A DNA stretch of 64,000 bases from Diphasiastrum complanatum (GCA_029204225.1 CM055094.1:25528041-25592040), one strand, 5' to 3'; counted from the stretch's first letter, positions 47,242-58,483 are shown. Notes: a model not told the origin generated them from the letters alone. Program-made: numbers and translations.

Positions 47242-48084
47242 TGTTAGATTTCTTATGCTCAGCTTAAACAAATCATTCAAGTACTGAGCATCCTGAAAAC
47301 CGAAGGCCGACTACATGTTTCAAACCTTCATAGTTTTCCCTTTGAGATTTTTTTTTGTGCCTTAAATGTTTTTAAGACACCTTTGCCTTTTTCGTACCCT
47401 TGCAAAAAATGTGACACAGTGGCAAAATGCGGAATCCATCTCAGGACCACCTTCATCTTTTTCGTCTTTTTCGCACCTTTGCGAAAAATGTGACACAGTG
47501 GCCAGAATGCCTTGGCATCCTTTTCAGGACCACCTTCGCATTTTTCGCATTTTTCTTGCCTTCGCTCTAGAGGCACCTTCGGGATTTACATACCTTCAGT
47601 CTAAGGGCACCTTCAGGTTTTTTGAGTTTTTCCAGCAGTGGCATACCAACGTTGCCAAACTTATCATCAACCCTAAAAACAGCTGGACCACTTAATATCC
47701 CAAGGAAAATTACCTACTTTGTACATATACAAAGACTGGCGTAAATTATAGCATTCAATGCTTGTAAGATATTTTTTGACGACAATTGTAAATATATACT
47801 ACTAGCTAAATCAAGCAATGCAAGTGTTCTTTTTCCAATCAGAGTTATTTGTAGGCAGCGTTGTCACGCTCAGCAAGCTGAAGTTATTACTTCAAGCCAT
47901 TGTACTCACTTTTAATATTAATCAGAGTGCAATTTTTGTCTCACTACTGTATTGTTCATTTGAGCAATTTGTATGAATCATTCTTCTTGAATATTTCTGC
48001 TGCTAACTATTGCGTTTCAATTCCTACACGCCTATGCTCAAAGCTTCGAGCTTCCGCTGCCGGTCATCCCCACATTTTCTGACA
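47242..48084 (+). mobile_element. Copia 3' LTR (843 bp)
   Basis: It starts TGTTAGATTTC directly after the polypurine tract and ends TTCTGACA. The 3' half is repeated inverted at 44860-45350. Inside, two tandem units (about 47386-47464 and 47465-47543, period about 79) share GCACCTTTGCGAAAAATGTG-like sequence and GACACAGTGGC...CAGGACCACCTTC. Confidence 0.85.
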
Positions 48085-48111
48085 CTTTTCCCTTGTGGTC
48101 AATGAGCTGGT

Positions 48112-49030
48112 CTATTGGCTTAACTTGCTTACACTATAACTCAAATCTGGTCTAGTGATTGTCAAATAGATTAAGGAGCCTATTAGTTTTCTAAAGAGTG
48201 TGATGTCCTCAAAGGATGCTTCATCACAATCATTAGTAACTTTACAAACTTGCTCCATAGGGGTGTCAATCCCCTTACAATCTTTCATGCCAAACCTTTC
48301 AAGAATGGAAGTAGCATACTTTGATTGACTTATAGAAGTAAAATCACTACCTCTAGAAACTTCTATTCCAAGTATGAACTTAAGAAGTCCTAGATCTACC
48401 ATCTTGAATTCACTAGACAAAGAAGCTTTAACATTTCTTATGCCTTCACCATCATTTCCTGTCAATATGATATCATCAACATAAAGTACTAAAATGATGA
48501 TCTTTCCATCATTACATTTGATGTACGAAGAAGGCTCATAAGATCTAATTACAAAGCCAAGAGAGTAGAGAAAATCATGCAACTTAGAGTACCAAGCTCT
48601 AGGTGCTTGCTTCAAGCCAAATAGGCTATACTCCATTCTTGAAATGTACATCGAGTCCATTGTCCATTAATTGACCAACACTAAGCAAGTTTTTTGTAAT
48701 GGATGGAACATACAAAGCATTATCAAGATCTATCTTCTTAGATAATCCTAAGCATAATGGAATAGATCCTATGCCATCTACCTTGCATTCTTGATCACTA
48801 GCAGTGTAGATTGATTTCTTAGATCATTACAAGAAAGTAGATTAGAAAAATAATGCTTGTTGAATGACATGAGGGAACTAGTCCCACTGTCAATCCACCA
48901 TGTCTCTTGGCTTGATGTTGGTGTAGATGCTATCATCAAGGATGTGTTGAAGCCATCCTCTTCCTCCTCCCCTTGTGCAAGATTGCCTTGATCTTCACTC
49001 TCTTGTGCATTCTTCTTCTTACTAATTAGA
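48112..49030 (-). pseudogene. Copia deletion derivative: protease joined to reverse transcriptase
   Basis: From about 49030 the minus strand gives a lysine/glutamate-rich gag end. It then reads QETWWIDSGTSSLMSFNKHYF, the protease motif (about 48900-48840), then degraded protease ending near LVLVNQL-like and MDSMYISRM. With no gap it continues YSLFGLKQAPRAWYSKLHDF (48640-48590), LYVDDIILTGND (about 48500-48465) and FRKLIGSLIYLTITRPDLSYSVSKLSQ ending at 48112, where it abuts the end of the neighbouring LTR. Integrase and the first half of RT are deleted. Confidence 0.75.
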
Positions 49031-49449
49031 GAAAATATGGGCCCAAAGAGGGCCCTATAAGAAATGCCATGTAGGAGAGAGAAAAATAACTACAAAGTGA
49101 TTATAATATCATTTTCTAACTTCTTTACGCATTTGCCCGCACTACTTTCCATGTAAATGAATGCACATTAGTTTAGTCACATCAAACTTCATTGGTGTTT
49201 AACCACATTTAAAATATAATTTTTCGAAATGCTGAAATATTCCCTTCCAATAGTTGGGAACACTCAAAAATTTGAATTAGGAGTGACATTTCTGAAAAAA
49301 GTCTACGCCATCTCTATCTCCAACAGAGTCGTTAGCGCCATCTCCAACTTTGTTATTGTCATTGTGTTGTTTGTTACTATACTACTGTACTGATGACAAA
49401 GCTTTATCATCTTCATGTGGATCTGTAACCAGAATATGCTCTGGTCAGG

Positions 49450-50013
49450 ATGAGAAATTCAAAGCAATCCAAATTGTCAACTTTTGATATGGTCCGATAT
49501 AGGGAGGAAAAGCTAAAACATGTAGATTTATGGTCATTAGGAACATTGTATCCTATTGATCCATGTTCATTGCAACATCCAGATTTTCATTTGGTGAGTC
49601 AGTTAATAATCTATATGTGTCATGGTAAAAATGGCCTTTTGGGATATTGTGAGAATTTAATGCTTTATGGGAATGCACATTCGATGCAAAGAATACATTA
49701 TTTGGAAGAAGAATCAAGGAAAATATTAAAGGAGTGTGAAGAAAAATCTACAAAGATGAAAACTTGTTTGGATGAAAATGAGATGCTCAAGGAGGAGATC
49801 CAAAGGTTGAAATCTTCTTTGCATCATTTACAACCAGTAATGATGAGATAAAAATTGCATTTCAATCCATGCGTATCTCATATTTGTCTCTTGTTAAAGA
49901 TAAGAATGTGCTCAACATAAAGGTCCGAAGCAACAAGAGGAAAAGACTGGTAAACAAGGATATATGTGATCTATCATCCAGAGGAGGTCATAGAAAAAGA
50001 CGAATCCATGCAT
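49450..50013 (+). CDS. Unknown protein with C-terminal coiled coil (possible exon)
   Basis: The 133-codon frame starts MRNSKQSKLSTFDMVRYREE. It contains YMCHGKNGLLGYCENLML and then a strong helical heptad stretch of about 50 residues (IHYLEEESRKILKECEEKST ... NEMLKEEIQRLKSSLHHL). It stops at 49851. In the next frame, coding-like sequence continues NDEIKIAFQSMRISYLSLVK and a basic end GGHRKRRIHAFK at about 50010, where GTAAGT could be a splice donor. This is either a one-base frameshift or an exon whose true frame changes by an unseen intron. Family not recognised. Confidence 0.35.
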
Positions 50014-50184
50014 TCAAGTAAGTTATTGTTTATTTGGTATTGTTTGACCAATTTGACCATTTTCAAGATTCTACTCAAAGGTCAATTTCACACTAGTGTA
50101 GATCAAGCTAAAATCAATCTAACTTTATAAAAGTGACTTATGTACATTCTTTCACACATGTGAGATCCCATCAAGATCAATTAA

Positions 50185-51600
50185 CTTGAGATCTAAAAGG
50201 TACATCAAGTTGGAGGTGATATTTTTAATATTTGATTTGAGGAAAATAGTATCATTGCTTATTGGTTTCTCTCTTGCTTTTATAAGTGAGCAACAACTTC
50301 CAGTTCATTATAAAAATGTTTTTCTCTTATTCTTTGGCTTACATTTATCGGTTAAGAGGCTGTTTGCCTATGCATGCCCTTTCATGAAGCAATGACGATG
50401 CTTCAAAGGGGCCATTGCACCTTGGCCAAAAAATCGAGAAACCATTGGACATAGATTCCCAGTTTTCGATTGCCCATGCAACAGTTAAGTGATTGCATTT
50501 GATTATTTTGTGTTTATGCCTTAATGAAATTCGAAAACTGGCTCAACCAAATTTGTAAAGCTATTGGTTGGAATCGATTAGGTCTCCCATGTCGGGTGAG
50601 GTCGGTCGTTTCCCAAGAGAAGCAAAAAATTTGTTTCCCACTACAGAACCCTCTTCATTTGCCATTCTTAGGAAAAAAGAAAAAAAAATTCCATCAATTA
50701 CAAATTTGCTCTGGGAATTATTAAGAAAATTATCATTTCTTATGGCAATTTCATGCTTAAACAATAATACCATTCAACTTGTAATGTTATAGACAAAGTA
50801 ACAAGGGCATAATTTTAAAAATTGCAAAACTACCATTAAATATTCGAAAACCGATAATGCATCCGATAATGTAGATCTTTATTCATTCATTCGAGAAGCT
50901 TGCAGTGAATATGCTGATAAAGATTTACTAAACAAGTTCAAGAACCTATTTTTACTTCAACAAAGTGGAATAGTTTGTCAACAGCTAGCTTTTCCCACCA
51001 AAAAGTCGAGTTTCTATTGTTTAGCTTTTAAAATTTTTGAATATAAGAGCATCTTTACCAAGCTCGTTGGAAAAAGACGATTTAAAGCCTTTAACTTCTG
51101 GAGGTTTCAACTTCTATATTCACTCTATGGATTTGTAAAACAACAGTGAATCAAACTGGATGTATCCCACTGACTTTATCAAAAGTTAAAGCAAGATCAT
51201 GTTGAAGAATGTTCCATTTGTTATGCTAGAAAAACAGCTTGTTTCATAGCAAAAAGCCATGGAAAACAACGTTTCAAGCGAATGGAAAAGCTTATTCACT
51301 TCCAAATTGTAAACCATTAATTATGCTGACAATTCTAAAGTGAACTTCAAGAAGCTTATTCCAAATAAAATCATCATTAACTCCTCTACCATAGCAAAAA
51401 AATCTCGATTGTTTTGTAACCAAATGCTCAAGAAATTCAATCTTTTGAAGGCACAAAATTTTAGCTTTCAAAAGGTTCAGATTTTGCCTATCGTCAAAAA
51501 ACAAAGGGCAAAAGTAGTTGCAAAAAGCTTAATGCCAATAGTGAATCAAAATCTCTTCAAAACTACTATTCAAGAGCATAATATATCCAATTGATTGCAA
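50185..51600 (+). pseudogene. Decayed coding-like sequence, family unknown
   Basis: Successive frames give RFPREAKNLFPTTEPSSFAI and IPSITNLLWELLRKLSFLMA (50610-50760). After more sequence come SFIREACSEYADKDLLNKFK and NLFLLQQSGIVCQQLAFPTK (50885-51000), then the lysine-rich AKKSRLFCNQMLKKFNLLKA (51395-51450). The pieces read as one long eroded protein but no domain is recognised. It lies beside the GIY-YIG/helicase cluster on the opposite strand; no relation can be shown. Confidence 0.25.
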
Positions 51601-51804
51601 CTTTTGGTAGTGCACATACCATACAATCGATATCCTCTTGAAAAACTGTGAATTTAGGAAGAGAAATGTGAAACACCCACCAAGCTTTTGCATCAAACTT
51701 TAGCTCCAAAAAATCCAAGAATTTAGGACCCCAACACGAAGATCCACTTTCCAATTCTTGGCCTCCTCTTGGGCACTTTTACAATGGCAAAACCTCTTAG
51801 CTTT

Positions 51805-52323
51805 GGCTTTGATACCAATCACCAAGGATACAATAGCTAAGCAAGCCGCAACAAAGCAACACAAGGGAATGGGATAGTCGACAAACCAACTCAACGAAAG
51901 CTAGATCGGACGGATTTGTCCCCCAAGCTATAGATCAATCACTCACAAGAGATAGAGGAGTCACACCAGCAACATTTAGCTACTAACATCCAAATCAAGC
52001 ACGCACTAGTGAGAGCCCAATAGGTGTATACTTAGATCCTCCAAGGCCCATGCACCACTAGTAGTGCACTGTAACACCTCACTGAACACCTCTACAGCCT
52101 AATTGGGCCACGCCATCCAGTTTCCCTATGACTCACTAATAGACCCATAGAAAATAACCATTTTGAGTTTAGGCCCCCAACCATTAGTTATGACCATATA
52201 CACAAGGGCCCCAAACCCCTCATAATCATAATTAAATTATGGCTACTGACCATCTAATGGGATAATCAATCCGAGATCAATCTTGGGTAGACAATTGGGC
52301 TTGTATTGGAATCCACCCTAACA
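51805..52323 (-). mobile_element. Possible copia LTR with primer-binding site (minus strand)
   Basis: On the minus strand TGTTAGGGTGGATTCC starts at 52323, and TGGTATCAAAGCC (51817-51805) matches the initiator-Met primer-binding site at 11 of 12 positions. The LTR would be about 506 bp, but its end beside the primer-binding site is not a clear CA. Sequence beyond (51800-51570, minus) reads FLDFLELKFDAKAWWVF, possibly gag. Confidence 0.4.
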
Positions 52324-52797
52324 CTAGTACTTGCAGTCTCATAGCGTTTCCATTCGACCTTCTTTGCATTATCTAAACAAATAGTTTTGGAAGACATCTT
52401 AGTTCTTGGCACATAGTCGTCGTTCAAAGGAGGATGTGGCTCTCATTGTGCGTCTCCCTCGGCCATGTATTGCATTTGATGAGGTTGTCACTGATACAAA
52501 TGGATCGGTGACTTGTGGATCAACAGAGAATTGTTGAGAACTCACGAACTTGTGGACTCATTAAAAATTGAATCGCCCTTTACTATATATTGAGAGAGAG
52601 TACAACACATTACTAAATGCCAATAATTTGAGAACAAGGAGTCCTTTCAATCGCGTAAGGAGCAACAAGGCAATGATACTAGTAAGTAACTAGCTACACA
52701 ATTCTAGCCTTGCATTGATTTGAAGAAATGAGGCTATTGACTCATTGTAAAAGTCGCAACAAGAATCAAGAATGTTGAAAGCTTAAGAAAAGAGAGT
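52324..52797. other. No gene recognised
   Basis: Short frames only on both strands. Confidence 0.45.
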
Positions 52798-53105
52798 ATC
52801 TAAAATTGTGACAATTACAATTTCCAACAAACAAAGTTCTTGTAACATATAGCCAAAAAACAAACCAAAACCTGAAATTAACAAGCCAAATGCTTAACTA
52901 GCAAATATACTCCAAAGACATGTGAGATTAAGAAACAAACGTATCATGAAGAGAATTACAAAAGCTTGCATCTCTTGAAATACTAGTATGTCTTTAAATT
53001 TATAAGACTACATCTGAGTTTGTTGTATCCAAGCGTGCTAGTTGATTTGTGATGTTGAACATAAAACTTTTTGATTCTATCAGCTATTTTTCTATCTTCA
53101 ATAAC
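52798..53105 (-). repeat. GIY-YIG gene 3' end, repeat copy 1
   Basis: AGTATCTAAAATT...CAATTACAA at 52798 and the following 300 bases match 56740-57025 at perhaps 70 percent (AGCAAATATACTCCAAA, GCTAGTTGATTTGT.ATGTT.AACATAAAA). The repeat covers the last 25-30 codons of the GIY-YIG frame and its 3' flank. Confidence 0.8.
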
Positions 53106-53438
53106 CTCTAAAACTTGAACATGAAATTGTTCATAAAAAGGCCACTCCACATGGTAGTATTTTCTCATTTTTTTGGGCGGTAGTCTTGAATGCTGTTGCA
53201 ATCGACGTCGTAGATTGCACGTTTGACCGTTGTAGACATGATGTGTTTCTTTGCACTCTATTTTGTAGATTGAATATGTGATCTTGGACGTTTCCTTGTT
53301 GATGTTGTTTCCTACAACCAAGAATCGTATTAGTTTAATGGAAAGCTTACAAATGAAGAAGAAGATCATTGTATGGTTCAAATTCACCTGCGTACTGGAT
53401 GTAGATGGCAATGCTGATCGAGAAGATTCTTCCTGCAA
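52983..53438 (-). pseudogene. GIY-YIG nuclease domain protein, catalytic Glu replaced
   Basis: The frame of 151 codons has a serine-rich start, then a hydrophobic stretch that may be an unspliced intron (GTGAAT...TTGTAG, about 53312-53388). The domain follows at residues about 55-140. YSIYKIECKETHHVYNGQTC takes the place of the GIY...YIG strands (with Ser for Gly and YNGQT for YIGQT), and NLRRRLQQHS is the conserved Arg helix. DRIKKFYVQHHKS stands where the family has E..Y/F-Y-I; here the usual Glu is Lys (53070-53072), whereas the duplicated copy at about 57000 reads IERFYVEHYKS and keeps Glu. GIY-YIG nucleases cut DNA in homing, repair and some retroelements. No RT is adjacent; the neighbour upstream on the same strand is a PIF1-like helicase. 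Upstream minus-strand sequence at 53760-53580 (MLNKNYYTARNLYFGDKIPI) may be an earlier exon. Confidence 0.6.
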
Positions 53439-53579
53439 GGAATTTTGTATTAATATGTAATGAGTTTAAAATGATTACTTATAATCACACACGTAAAAAA
53501 ATGTGGATGGCAATAGACACTTATTGGATCTGTGATCATTGTAGGAACTTCGCCTTCTAGAATCAATTGGAATCGGGCC

Positions 53580-54230
53580 ATCTGTTAGCTTCGTATCATC
53601 ATCCGACAAGTGGCCCATTTTGTTTTCCCAAATCCATCGTGATTGCGTTCAGTTCGGCACGACTCATGTCTTTCTAATCATCGATTGGAATTTTGTCGCC
53701 GAAGTAAAGATTTCTCGCCGTGTAATAATTCTTATTTAACATGGCGTCGAAATGATGTATTGTTGGTCGATTTGTTGTGATTGCTGCAGGAATGTTTATG
53801 GAGAATATGTTATATAGATGTTTTAAGAACTCTGAATTAACAAGGACATTCGAAAAGATCTATTTAACATTCATATTTTTTGTACTAGCTGAGCAAAAGT
53901 GGATATTTAAAAATAAAATATTACAATGTTACAAAAGAATAAGAATAGAATATGCCTTCAATTGGATCTCCATGATATTGATTCATGTATTCATCTATTT
54001 CGTGCTTCTTTTGTTCAATGAATCTACTTAGAGCTAAATTTGTTTGGAAGCCTTCCTTGTACATGTTTGGATCAATGCCACATGAGTTCGGTGGAACATC
54101 TGTTTTGTTGTTGGATATATTTTTTCCGTGGATGAGGGTATTCCAGAAGAGGTCTTTGAAGAAGACACCTCGGCTTTCAACTTTCGAAATAACTAGAACA
54201 TTGAATCTGATATTGTAGTTATTGCGAGAA
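53580..54230 (-). other. Possible upstream exon(s) of the GIY-YIG gene
   Basis: The minus strand from about 53750 reads MLNKNYYTARNLYFGDKIPI, then DMSRAELNAITMDLGKQNGP across one stop, and ends near a possible donor. The acceptor TTCCTTGCAG at about 53436-53445 precedes EESSRSALPSTSSTQ. The model is uncertain because phases do not join cleanly to the nuclease frame. Confidence 0.25.
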
Positions 54231-54449
54231 AAGGCATTTACGAATGCAAAGCGAAAATGAAATTTTTACGATTACCTCTTTTGGATCATATTCAATCTCG
54301 GATGCCATTTCCTTTTCTGACAATCTACAAATTTTAGAAAGACATAATAAAAAATAAAAATATGAAATCATATACGAAGACAAAATAAGTGAATAGAAGT
54401 GATTGTAGTAGATGTCTGAAGATACGACAACATTTGGGATATTTATCTC

Positions 54450-55129
54450 TCAAATGGAAATCAATATCGGTTGAAAATATTCTGGTGTCAATCTACTTGT
54501 TAACGACAAATTTTCACGTTTTGTTACTCGAGATAACATGACATAAACCAAGCCAGGTGCGAAATTTGATCTTATATCTAGGATAGCTTTGTTTCGAATG
54601 GTCACACCTTGTGCTTTGTGTGCAGTCATAGCATATCCTAACATTATTGGAAATGTAGATTTGTAAAATATTTTGTATCGAATCAAATTTTTGCAAATGC
54701 AGATCTTGTTATATTGAATTTTTTTTTTGGATTTCAGTTTGAATGATGATTGTTGTCAATTCATAAGTCTTGGAATTTGAAGGCAGTTATGTTAGCTATG
54801 GTCCCATTGACTATACCATTTGAAATATCCAAGTTTGCAAGTACAATCACCTTCGATCCTATAGCTAATTTTGGAATTTTATGAAACAACGGATCATTGA
54901 TCCATTTTGTCAAGATGGTTTGTAATGTATCGTTTGTTTTATAATTTTGAAATATATAAGAGGTAGAAAATAGTTTTTCTAACGTGTTGTTGAAATAGAG
55001 CACATCTTCTCTATGAGTATATATGATGGTTGTATTCTCTATGAGACGCGGTGCATGAAAAAAGTTGAGCTGCCACAAGTAGAACAACATTTCATATATT
55101 TCAATAGATTCATACCTATTTCCAACCAT
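54450..55129 (-). pseudogene. PIF1-like helicase, C-terminal half
   Basis: The first frame (55129-54761) reads HAPRLIENTTIIYTHREDVL, NNTLEKLF, then LAIGSKVIVLANLDISNGIV and NGTIANIT, the PIF1 segment that precedes the last helicase motifs. After a break of about 70 bases (frameshift or short intron with an oligo-T) the second frame (54686-54450) gives FPIMLGYAMTAHKAQGVTI, FAPGLVYVMLSRVTKRENL and a short tail. These are PIF1 motifs V-VI (normally H.SQG.T and Y.ALSR). The N-terminal Walker A half is not found upstream to 56000. The type differs clearly from the Helitron helicase at 22.5-25.4 kb (TINKAQ...GQLYVALSRV), so a second transposon family is likely. Confidence 0.7.
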
Positions 55130-56021
55130 TGATTATTCATCTCGTAAATTTCTAGGTGTCGTCTTGTTGAAGAGTGTAAAATTGTCTCTTTGTTTTTTCA
55201 ATGTTTTTTGTCTAGCAAGCAAACGTTTTTGTTTTAGGGATGATGTTATGAATACAGTCCAAGAAACAAAAAAGATTGCATTAAAATACATATGTAAAAT
55301 CTAAATGCTAGAAATGAAGTTTGCAATATGCGTCTTTGAATTGAAAAGTTGCAAAATGAGATAATAAATTTAGTAGTTGAAGTATTAAAAAGAGGAAGTA
55401 GTCTTTATATAAAGGCCTGCAAACATATAAACATACAAAATGATCTTCCATGATTGTAGCATAACAAAGAAAGAACAATTTAAAAATAGATATTTTCAAC
55501 ATATTTGAAGTTTTTCCAATTTGATTTTTCATGATAGAAGGACACATTGGAAAATGTATCATAACAAATAAAATGTAGCAAGTATTCGAAGAACTTTGAG
55601 AGAGAAAAACAAAATTGTATGAAACAATTCAATCGATTGCTAACTTCTAGTTTAAATATATCACATAATTCCACATCGATATAATATCACATATTTTTAT
55701 AACTCGTTTTAAATTTCAAACATATCACAAAATAAGTTCATAAAAAAAAAAGTTTGTAATCACGTTGCTTGAAAATATGACAACATGTTATATAGCTTAT
55801 ATTCATTTTTTGTTCTTTGTACATGGTATCGCAAGATTCAAAATTTATAACATGCAGTTTTCGGCCATTGGCCGAAGATATTGCTCTGGACGCAAGTTAA
55901 ATCTCTTAAGATTATTATCTAAATCTTCTAAATTTTTTCTTGCATGCTCGTTAGCAATATAATATTCTTTTGCAACGATATATTTGATATGCTCTGCATT
56001 GGCTCCTGCAAGGCTCTGCTT
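55130..56021. other. A/T-rich interval, no recognised gene
   Basis: It lies between the kinase and helicase fragments. The minus strand has short coding-like bits near 55200 but no helicase Walker motifs. Confidence 0.45.
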
Positions 56022-56720
56022 CTAGCCAGGATGGTGGAACGGACAAAACTCCTCACAAAATGTGATAAGTTCAGTGGTCAGCCATGCCATTGACCATGTG
56101 TCTGTAGTTCTGGTGTATACATGGTTGCGATTTAACAACTCAGGAGCTAACCACGGCCTAAGCGCATGGATTGGCGGATTGGCCACCCAGGATTTTTTTG
56201 ATTCGTATTGAACCCTTACTGCCATTCCCCAATCAATGACACCAATCCTAGGATGAATTTGGTTGGTGAAACCGATCACGACATTAGCTGCATGCAAATC
56301 ACAATGCAACAAGAATTCATTATGCGCAAATGCCATGGTTTGCACCTGTGAGATGCCACACATACGGTCACAAATCAATTTTATTCTGACCATTTCATCT
56401 GACGATATAACAGGGTCTGGTTGAGGACCCTTCACCTTACCATTCCCTTGCAACTTTGCCATGGCTCTTCTAAATGAGCCATTTTTGATTGGTAGCTTCA
56501 TCATCATATCGTCCAGGCTACCTCCATTGAAGTACGGGAAGATAGAGACCAAAGGAGGTCGTCGTGTATGTCCAATACTACGCACAATTCCCATGTATGC
56601 AATATCAATGCTGATTTCTTGCGCGAAAGATTTCAATCTGTCTTGCCTCTCACCTTTCTATCTCTTTGTGACAAAAACAACTCCTTCGGGGAAAAAAGAT
56701 ATCACGACAATCCCAATTTT
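56022..56720 (-). pseudogene. Atypical protein kinase-like fragment
   Basis: The frame 56636-56022 (204 codons) begins after a TAG. Upstream in the same frame EGVVFVTKR supplies a plausible VAIK-type lysine strand. FAQEIS at residues 4-9 fits the alpha-C Glu. HCDLHAANVVIG at 111-122 is the catalytic loop, with Cys in place of Arg in HRD and a His-Ala insertion style seen in small-molecule and atypical kinases. VIDWGMA at 133-139 replaces DFG, and RPWLAPELL at 160-168 is the APE motif. DTWSMAWLTTELIT is the F-helix region. The C-lobe ends abruptly at FHHPG-stop. The glycine loop is missing because the N-terminal side abuts a copy of the GIY-YIG gene 3' end at 56740. The substrate cannot be inferred. 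Confidence 0.6.
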
Positions 56721-56739
56721 AAAATAAAAGATAACAAAA

Positions 56740-57040
56740 GAAAAGTATCTAAAATTCTCACAATTACAACTTTGAATAAACAACCTGTTTAAAGCATACA
56801 TTAAAAAAGCAAAGCAAAACTTAAAATAGCAAATATACTCCAAAATTATTTGTGACTAAAAAAATAAACACAGCATACAAAGAGAGAGAGAAATACAAAT
56901 AATTGCATCTTCTTCAAATACCAATGTCTTTGAACTTACAAAATTGTATCCATTCTTGCTAGTTGATTTGTAATGTTCAACATAAAATCTTTCGATACTA
57001 TACATACCCATATTTAAAGAACAATCTCCAAAGTGTCATT
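56740..57040 (-). repeat. GIY-YIG gene 3' end, repeat copy 2
   Basis: It matches 52798-53105. The minus strand encodes IERFYVEHYKSTSKNGYN (about 57000-56950), the C-terminal end of a GIY-YIG domain with the catalytic Glu preserved, then 3' flank. The rest of the domain (N-terminal 100 residues) is not present to the right. Confidence 0.75.
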
Positions 57041-58483
57041 TTTTTTCCCAGCACGGTACACCTATCGTGCCTATTTTGTAAATATTGGTTAGACATGTCA
57101 TTTAAGTTTTTTTGGTATGTAAAAGCACCTTAGGAAAAACCTTAGGCTGAAATGTTGCTTATCAGACTACCAAACACCAATATTGAGATCTGTAAAGAGC
57201 ATTCCAAAATCCGGGCGAAAGGCCCTTCTTTTAAAAGGTGGACTAGAGATGTTGATGACACCTCCCATGAAACTCCATTTGTTTATGAAAAAGGATATAT
57301 ATCTGAAATGCTCCGAAGAGGTGAAAACTTCCATAATCACAATCTATCCCACTTGTCATTATTCTCATTTTTGTTTCACTACTCTTTTTGGCAATCAATA
57401 TCTCTATACATGCATTTGTATCCGTTTTGTCTTTCAAGATTCGAAACATAAGCTCAAACATATCAATTTCAAATTGATGAGATAATGTCGATAGGACGTG
57501 AATGGCCTTTCCACATTGTTAGTACTTGTTATAAGTTAGAATTGTCAGTATTGTTTTGTTAGCATGTTGCCATGAAGAGGTGACAATTGTCCTCTTCAAA
57601 TTTTTCAAGGAGATTATGCCTGTCTCCTAACAATTTCACAGTATGAAAATTGAACTTTGAAATTTGCCAAAGAAAAGATCGTTCGCATCCAATTAAAATT
57701 ATTTTACCATTGTGAAATGGATATAAATAACTCGTAGTCATCTTATGAGAAAAGTCACTAGAGCTCTTAAAAGTTGGATGATATATTCAGGTAAAGTTTG
57801 GCGAACTTACATTATATATTAAGGATTTAGAAGGTAGATTGTGCCTATGTGATTCACATCTTAGTTCATGCTGTAGCTGCATGCTCAAACTGCAAGATTT
57901 TTGCTCAAAACCACTTTAAAAATAAAAAAGGCATTTCAGCTTAAGCTCTCCTTTCGCCATCAGGTGCAGATTGCAATTATTAGCCTTCAATGATTTTCTA
58001 TCAGCTGCTAATCAATGCACAGGCAAAGCATACTTATATTGGATCAGAGCTGGTGCGCTGATTTTTTTAGTGCGAAACCACTTCACACTACTTTAAGAAG
58101 GTAATTGGCAACTGTGAGAGGCAACGCAAATGAAAAATGGATTCAGCAAAGGCTTTCAAAATACCTATTCACGCATAGGAAATTGTTTCAAGCCTGGATG
58201 TAGCGACATCCACCAGCTTTCAAACACCAAGGAAGGTGAACAGAAATCTGAAAATTAGTTGCTCTTCGACATGCACACAAGCCTACACCGACAGCCAGCA
58301 GCGAAAGGCAACAGCTTTCAAATAGCAACAAACGTTAACTCAAATTTGGAAATCTGATCCTCTTCCAAAACGCAAACAACAACAATCTACAGAGAGATCC
58401 TCCTTCAAATGTACAGTACATAAACTGCCACGTGATCTTCCTTCACATGTACAGCACATAAATTGTCATGCACGGAGGCAGCA
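57041..58483. other. No gene recognised
   Basis: Frames of up to 100 codons (57152-57485, plus) show no motif. 58403-58436 is partly repeated at 58438-58471 (ACAT/AATGTACAG.ACATAAA.TG.CA). Confidence 0.45.

Noticed and set aside
52983-53438. Assigning the GIY-YIG frame to a Penelope-like retroelement
   Set aside because: Penelope elements carry the GIY-YIG domain after a reverse transcriptase; no RT motif is present on this strand within 3 kb.
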